The notes under the pieces are model-generated. The model was not told where the DNA came from. It saw only the letters and a program-made list of their open reading frames with translations, and searched no databases. This document shows positions 5,878 to 9,157 of a stretch of 9,157 nucleotides of DNA, one piece after another (the stretch's first letter is position 1; each line of letters starts with the position of its first letter). Source of the stretch: Sulfurimonas sp. Its GTDB lineage: Bacteria > Campylobacterota > Campylobacteria > Campylobacterales > Sulfurimonadaceae. The stretch lies in the NCBI GenBank assembly GCA_002733945.2, contig NVXO02000002.1, positions 61,724 through 70,880 of the forward strand, in the 5' to 3' direction. A program made the translations under genes and the position numbers.

Positions 5878-5898
5878 ATAAATATTTTATTTATCTTT
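5874..5898. terminator. Bidirectional terminator between the HIT gene and fabH
   Basis: AAAGATAAATA (5874-5884) and TATTTATCTTT (5888-5898) are a perfect 11-bp inverted repeat with a TTT loop. The fabH stop is only nine bases away and the HIT stop is upstream on the other strand. The stem ends in a T-rich arm in both directions, as expected of an AT-rich terminator serving convergent genes. It should end the ndk-fabH operon. Confidence 0.65.
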
Positions 5899-5906
5899 TA
5901 AGCTGA

Positions 5907-6905
5907 TTAGTTATTGGGTGAAAAAGGAACTAAGGCAGAACCCCATGTAAGACCACCACCAAAGGCATCTAAAAGCATAAGTTCACCTTTTTTTAGTTTA
6001 CCAGATTCATATATATCGTTTATAGCCATTGGAATAGAAGCACCAGATGTATTTCCAAACTTCCCAACTGTCAAAACAACTTGTTCTTCACGGAGTTTTA
6101 GTGCATCACCAACTGCTTTAATAATACGATAATTTGCTTGGTGAGGTACAAAATGTATAATATCATCAGAAGCGATATCGTTATCAGCTAAAATCTCTTT
6201 TACATCTTTTGTAAGTGTACGAACAGCAACCTTAAAAGTCTCATTGCCTTTCATCTGCATAAAACAGCTACTTGCTTCTTGTCCAAGTGTATCATGAGCA
6301 GAACCACTCCCACCATTTGGTGTCATAAGAAGGTCAGCATACTCACCATCAGCACCAGTGTGTACATCAATGATAGCTTCACTTTTATCTTCAGTAGCAC
6401 AAATCATAGCAGCGCCAGCACCGTCACCAAAAAGGATACAAGTACCTCTATCGGTATAATCAGTAATAGCTGAGAGTTTCTCAGCACCAATTATAAGTAT
6501 ATTTTTTTTCATTCCTGACTCAATAAAAGCTTTTGCTATAGAGAGGATATAAACAAAACCTGTACATGCTGCAGATATATCAAATGCAGTCACATTTTTT
6601 AAACCTAGTTTTGTACTAATGATAGTTGCAGTTGAAGGCATACAAAAGTAGTCAGGACTAATAGTAGCTGTAATAATCATATCTATATCTTCAAGTGCTA
6701 CACCACTGCGCTCTATCGCTTTTTGTGCAGCTTTTACACCTAAGTCTGAAGTATATTCATCTTTAGCTGCGATATGACGTTCTTTGATACCTGTTCGTTT
6801 TGTAATCCACTCATCTGTAGTATCAACCATTACAGAGAGGTCTTCGTTTGTTAGAATCTTCTCTGGAACATATGCACCAATAGATCTAAATGCTGCATAT
6901 GCCAT
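5907..6905 (-). CDS. fabH: Beta-ketoacyl-ACP synthase III (FabH)
   Basis: FabH starts type II fatty acid synthesis by condensing an acyl-CoA primer (usually acetyl-CoA) with malonyl-ACP to give acetoacetyl-ACP. The 332 residues are full length. The catalytic triad is intact: Cys114 in DISAACTGF (109-117), His255 in VPHQAN (253-258) and Asn285 in GNTSGAS (284-290). Other hallmarks are [16 protein letters not shown] near the N-terminus (31-46), ILFGDGAGA (157-165) and the C-terminal [14 protein letters not shown] (313-326). The ATG overlaps the plsX stop by one base (TAATG), and AAAGGGG (6917-6911) is a strong ribosome binding site. It is the last gene of the ndk-yceD-rpmF-plsX-fabH run and is followed by a bidirectional terminator. 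The plsX-fabH pairing is widely conserved and places both enzymes at the supply point of acyl chains. Confidence 0.98.
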   Translation of the reverse strand: MAYAAFRSIGAYVPEKILTNEDLSVMVDTTDEWITKRTGIKERHIAAKDEYTSDLGVKAAQKAIERSGVALEDIDMIITATISPDYFCMPSTATIISTKLGLKNVTAFDISAACTGFVYILSIAKAFIESGMKKNILIIGAEKLSAITDYTDRGTCILFGDGAGAAMICATEDKSEAIIDVHTGADGEYADLLMTPNGGSGSAHDTLGQEASSCFMQMKGNETFKVAVRTLTKDVKEILADNDIASDDIIHFVPHQANYRIIKAVGDALKLREEQVVLTVGKFGNTSGASIPMAINDIYESGKLKKGELMLLDAFGGGLTWGSALVPFSPNN

Positions 6906-7903
6906 TAAGCACCCCTTTCTTCTAAAACTGCTATCTCTTCAATGATATGTGAGTTTACATCGGCATCAACAAAAGATATAGCTTGAAATATTGCATTTTG
7001 AATAGCTTTGGCATTGCTTTTACCATGACTAACAATAACACAACCCTTTATTCCAATCAGTGGTGCTCCACCAATTTCAGCATAATCTATCTCTTTTTTG
7101 AGAAGTTTAAATACTTTTCTCATAAGTAACGCACCAGTAATAGCTATAGGTGATTTACGAATATACTCTTTTATAAAATAGCTGATTGTAGTTGCAACAC
7201 CTTCACTCGCTTTGAGTACAAGGTTTCCATGAAAACCATCACATGTTATAACATCACAAGAGCCATTGAAGATGTCTCCACCTTCAACATTTCCAATAAA
7301 ACCTTTATAGTTTTGCAAAAGCTTTGTTGTTGCTTTTGTAACTTCTGAGCCTTTAGACTTTTCCTCACCGTTTGCGAGAAGTCCAATACGAGGCTCTTGT
7401 ATACCCATAACACCTCTAGCGTAACAGCCACCCATAACGGCAAATTGAGCTATGTATTCTGGTTTTGAATCAACGTTTGCACCCACATCTAAAAGAGCTG
7501 AACGTCTTCCACTAACCGTTGGCATGAAGGCAATAAGAGCAGGTCTTAGTACTCCCTTCAATCGTCCAAGTCTAAGTGTTGCTAGTGCCATTGCAGCACC
7601 ACTATGTCCAGCAGATACTAAAGCATCTGCTTCACCATTTCTTACTAGTTCCATAGCTTTATATATAGTACTATCTTTGCGTTTAACTGCATCGGTTGCT
7701 GCTGCACTCATAGAAATTACATCATCAGTTTCTACTATAGAAATCTTATCTCTATAACGTTTTGGTAACAGAGGTAAAATTTCTGATTTTTTTCCTACGA
7801 GAATAGGAATGAATTTCTTTTGCTTTAGTGCTAGCACACAACCTTTAATAATAGGCTCGGGACCAAAGTCCCCGCCCATTGCGTCAATAGCAATTCTAAC
7901 CAT
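6905..7903 (-). CDS. plsX: Phosphate acyltransferase PlsX
   Basis: PlsX converts acyl-ACP and phosphate into acyl-phosphate, the acyl donor for PlsY in the first step of phospholipid synthesis; it is a peripheral membrane protein. The 332 residues show the family motifs in order: [16 protein letters not shown] (4-19), [12 protein letters not shown] (97-108), [11 protein letters not shown] (139-149), [12 protein letters not shown] (174-185), [15 protein letters not shown] (221-235), GGAPLIGI (278-285) and HGKSNAKA (293-300). The ATG follows the rpmF stop by three bases. There is no strong ribosome binding site in between, only GGTGAG inside the rpmF end, so translation probably depends on ribosomes finishing rpmF. 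Its stop overlaps the fabH start by one base. The arrangement rpmF-plsX-fabH is a classic bacterial cluster tying ribosome production to lipid synthesis. Confidence 0.97.
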   Translation of the reverse strand: MVRIAIDAMGGDFGPEPIIKGCVLALKQKKFIPILVGKKSEILPLLPKRYRDKISIVETDDVISMSAAATDAVKRKDSTIYKAMELVRNGEADALVSAGHSGAAMALATLRLGRLKGVLRPALIAFMPTVSGRRSALLDVGANVDSKPEYIAQFAVMGGCYARGVMGIQEPRIGLLANGEEKSKGSEVTKATTKLLQNYKGFIGNVEGGDIFNGSCDVITCDGFHGNLVLKASEGVATTISYFIKEYIRKSPIAITGALLMRKVFKLLKKEIDYAEIGGAPLIGIKGCVIVSHGKSNAKAIQNAIFQAISFVDADVNSHIIEEIAVLEERGA

Positions 7904-7906
7904 TAA

Positions 7907-8056
7907 CTATTTATACTCACCAGTAGTTGGGTTAAGGTGGTGTGGTAACTTATAAGTTCCGTCTTCACATTTAACTGGTTTTGCTAGAGTAATCTTGTAG
8001 TGAGTTCTTCTTTTCGCGCCACGTGAATGAGATACTCTTCGTTTAGGTACTGCCAT
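7907..8056 (-). CDS. rpmF: 50S ribosomal protein L32
   Basis: A 49-residue, very basic protein of the large ribosomal subunit. Translation of the minus strand from ATG 8056 gives [20 protein letters not shown], then a middle with [18 protein letters not shown] and an end in TGEYK. It has the L32 signature MAVP(K)RR(V/T)S at the N-terminus and RRTHY at 16-20, and it resembles the Helicobacter L32 closely as I recall it, including 'KLPHHIN'. Only one cysteine (C30) is present, so this is the zinc-free (C-minus) form. AAGGAA lies about ten bases upstream of the start. It is easily missed because of its length. The gap to yceD is 27 bases and to plsX three bases, so it is clearly inside the operon. 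Confidence 0.96.
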   Translation of the reverse strand: MAVPKRRVSHSRGAKRRTHYKITLAKPVKCEDGTYKLPHHLNPTTGEYK

Positions 8057-8083
8057 ATCTTTAGTTCCTTTATATTTTAAATT

Positions 8084-8443
8084 TTAGTTTGAATGTTTAC
8101 ATTCATCGCAACTGTGATAGTCGCTTCTGATGAGCTCAACTTCAGAGTGTAATAACTCTTCTATCTCTACTTCACCATCAAAAGATTCAATAACATCAAG
8201 ATTGATGCCATCTTCATCTTTATACATACCGTCGGAGATGAAAAGTTCTATCTTTTCATCTAAGGGCATTGTGAATTCCTCTGCACAAACATCACAATCT
8301 TTTAGGATGATTCCTTGTAAGTTTGCTTTGAGCAGAATTAATTTGCCACCATGATACTGCAAATAACCTTTAAAAGTTATTTCATTAGACTTTATATCAA
8401 AGTCTAAAGGTGTTTTGGTAACACGTCTTAAAATTACTTTCAC
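8084..8443 (-). CDS. yceD: YceD/DUF177 family protein (23S rRNA accumulation protein)
   Basis: A 119-residue acidic protein of the DUF177 (YceD) family, found immediately before rpmF in most bacteria and linked in E. coli to 23S rRNA accumulation. Visible family features are the CDVC pair (C50, C53), where DUF177 proteins have 'C.RCL', the following PLDEKIELF region, an acidic stretch with IESFDGEVEIEELLHSEVELIR (85-106), and a C-terminal CDEC pair (C112, C115). The two pairs could bind a metal together. The start is GTG at 8443-8441: in this frame a stop lies four codons upstream, and the next internal Met is at residue 59, so GTG is the sensible choice. It begins nine bases after the ndk stop with only a weak AAAG ribosome binding site. 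The gene symbol follows the E. coli family name; sequence similarity to that protein is low. Confidence 0.85.
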   Translation of the reverse strand: MKVILRRVTKTPLDFDIKSNEITFKGYLQYHGGKLILLKANLQGIILKDCDVCAEEFTMPLDEKIELFISDGMYKDEDGINLDVIESFDGEVEIEELLHSEVELIRSDYHSCDECKHSN

Positions 8444-8452
8444 AAGTAGTCT

Positions 8453-8866
8453 TTAAGAAATTTCTCTTTCTGAAAAGAAAAATGCTATTTCTATTGCTGC
8501 ATTTTCAACTGAGTCACTTCCGTGAACTGCATTTGCATCAATATTTTCAGCGAAGTCTGCACGGATTGTACCAGATTCTGCTTCTTTAGGATTAGTTGCA
8601 CCCATTAGATCACGGTTAATTTGCATAGCATTTTCACCTTCTAATACTGTAACAACAACTGGGCCGCTTATCATGAAGTCAACTAAGTCTCCGAAAAAAG
8701 GACGCTCAGCGTGAACTGCGTAAAATGCTTCAGCATCCGCGCGAGAAAGTTGCATTTTTCTTGTTGCAGCTAGTTTAAGACCCTTGCTCTCAAATCTGTC
8801 TAAAATCTTGCCTATAACACCTTTAGCTACTGCATCTGGTTTAATTATTGATAGTGTACGTTCCAT
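8453..8866 (-). CDS. ndk: Nucleoside diphosphate kinase
   Basis: Ndk moves the gamma phosphate of ATP to other nucleoside diphosphates through a phosphohistidine intermediate, keeping NTP and dNTP pools balanced. From ATG 8866 it has 137 residues, typical of the bacterial enzyme. It shows [13 protein letters not shown] at the start (K9 binds phosphate), [17 protein letters not shown] (55-71), [18 protein letters not shown] (89-106) and the active site NAVHGSDS (112-119) with His115. A longer frame would begin one codon earlier at TTG 8869. ATG is preferred because GAGGAGA (8877-8871) is a strong ribosome binding site just upstream. It is the first gene of the yceD-rpmF-plsX-fabH operon. This order, with a ferredoxin gene before ndk, agrees with what I recall from Campylobacter jejuni. 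Confidence 0.97.
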   Translation of the reverse strand: MERTLSIIKPDAVAKGVIGKILDRFESKGLKLAATRKMQLSRADAEAFYAVHAERPFFGDLVDFMISGPVVVTVLEGENAMQINRDLMGATNPKEAESGTIRADFAENIDANAVHGSDSVENAAIEIAFFFSEREIS

Positions 8867-8900
8867 CAAATCTCCTCTGAAAATATAAAATTAGAGTGGG

Positions 8901-8906
8901 ATTATA
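8901..8906 (-). promoter_or_regulatory. ndk operon promoter -10 box
   Basis: On the minus strand 8906-8901 reads TATAAT (context AGATATAATCCC), 35 bases before the ndk ATG. A T-rich run lies directly upstream (minus strand, about 8917-8911), the usual substitute for a -35 box in this group. This is the only clear promoter found for the five-gene operon ending with fabH; the downstream genes are packed with gaps of at most 27 bases. Confidence 0.7.
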
Positions 8907-8986
8907 TCTAAAAAAAGATTGTTTTTTGTTTAAAAAATGAATTTTGTGGGTTTTAAAGTAAAAATTAGGGATCTTACTGCTAGAAA

Positions 8987-9006
8987 TGAAGCACAAAAGT
9001 GCTTCA
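8987..9006 (-). terminator. Intrinsic terminator after the ferredoxin gene
   Basis: TGAAGCAC (8987-8994) and GTGCTTCA (8999-9006) pair as a perfect 8-bp stem with a 4-base loop, 11 bases after the ferredoxin stop. On the minus strand the stem is followed by TTTCT, a short U-rich tract. It separates the ferredoxin transcript from the ndk promoter about 80 bases further on. Confidence 0.7.
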
Positions 9007-9017
9007 AGGGGTAGAAA

Positions 9018-9157
9018 TTAGTCTACGATATTCGCTTTTTCGTTACGTTGTTCATCTGTAATATCATCTCTATGTGATGGACTATCACCGATAACATCCC
9101 AAGTAATACAACCCTCAGTTGGACATGCTGTAGCACAAGCAGGTTCGTCATGATGAC
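9018..9157 (-). CDS. 4Fe-4S ferredoxin, C-terminal part (partial at window edge)
   Basis: The last 45 codons of a gene that continues beyond the window. The visible protein begins HHDEPACATACPTEGCITWD and ends NEKANIVD. The pattern DEPAC-x3-CP is the end of the second cluster-binding motif of the YfhL/Allochromatium-type 2[4Fe-4S] ferredoxins, where the full motif is C-x2-C-x8-C-x3-CP; the first two cysteines would lie just outside. The Helicobacter ferredoxin I recall has the same 'DEPAC..-CP' segment. The tail of about 25 residues is acidic, as in that group. Such ferredoxins are electron donors or acceptors for enzymes such as 2-oxoacid:acceptor oxidoreductases. Position upstream of ndk fits Campylobacter gene order. 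The family is firm; the partner enzyme is unknown. Confidence 0.9.
   Translation of the reverse strand, partial: HHDEPACATACPTEGCITWDVIGDSPSHRDDITDEQRNEKANIVD

Noticed and set aside
5914..7757. Plus-strand open frames opposite fabH and plsX
   Set aside because: They are shadows of two full-length enzymes whose catalytic residues are all visible on the minus strand.
8867..8869. TTG start for ndk, one codon upstream
   Set aside because: The ATG at 8866 is adjacent, matches the family start (MERTL) and is well placed behind GAGGAGA.
1..9157. CRISPR arrays, transposons, phage genes, toxin-antitoxin pairs, tRNA or rRNA genes
   Set aside because: I found no regularly spaced repeats, transposase motifs, terminal inverted repeats with target duplications, or tRNA-like cloverleaf segments. 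Every long frame has a housekeeping assignment except the 73-codon gene.

Overview
The window reads as ordinary core chromosome of an AT-rich member of the Campylobacterota, most likely close to Sulfurimonas/Sulfurovum. Three things suggest this. The right-hand gene order, ferredoxin-ndk-yceD(DUF177)-rpmF-plsX-fabH, is the one I recall from Campylobacter and (from ndk onward) Helicobacter. The L32 protein closely resembles the Helicobacter form. The promoters have good TATAAT boxes but no clear -35 boxes. The genus is inferred from memory, not from a search. I see no mobile element, CRISPR array, tRNA or rRNA.

Layout: (1) 1-868, minus strand: feoA and the start of feoB (cut by the window edge), a ferrous-iron uptake operon with a strong Fur-box match over its promoter. 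(2) 981-1538, plus strand: a short Bacillus-type pssA (phosphatidylserine synthase), divergent from feoAB. (3) 1575-3470, minus strand: a likely operon read rmuC, then a 73-codon gene of unknown function, then a DoxX-family membrane protein. It converges on pssA. (4) 3675-5267, plus strand: a DEAD-box RNA helicase with a long Gly/Arg-rich tail, divergent from rmuC. (5) 5407-5790, plus strand: a HIT-family protein with its own promoter. (6) 5791-5906: a small, strongly dyad-symmetric intergenic region between convergent genes. (7) 5907-8866, minus strand: ndk, yceD/DUF177, rpmF, plsX, fabH, tightly packed behind one visible promoter. (8) 9018-9157, minus strand: the C-terminal part of a 2[4Fe-4S] ferredoxin, with a hairpin terminator after it.

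How the genes fit together: the right-hand operon links nucleotide balance (Ndk), 50S ribosome supply (YceD, L32) and the start of membrane lipid synthesis (PlsX makes acyl-phosphate, FabH starts fatty acid chains). PssA acts later in phospholipid headgroup synthesis but is a separate unit. FeoAB takes up Fe(II). The helicase and RmuC are general RNA and DNA maintenance functions.

I found no convincing undescribed system. The most useful points for a second look are the Fur site shared by feoA and pssA, the concentric inverted repeats at 5803-5898, the in-frame direct repeats in the helicase tail, the unknown small gene between rmuC and doxX, and several start-codon corrections (rmuC, ndk, and an L32 gene that is easily missed).
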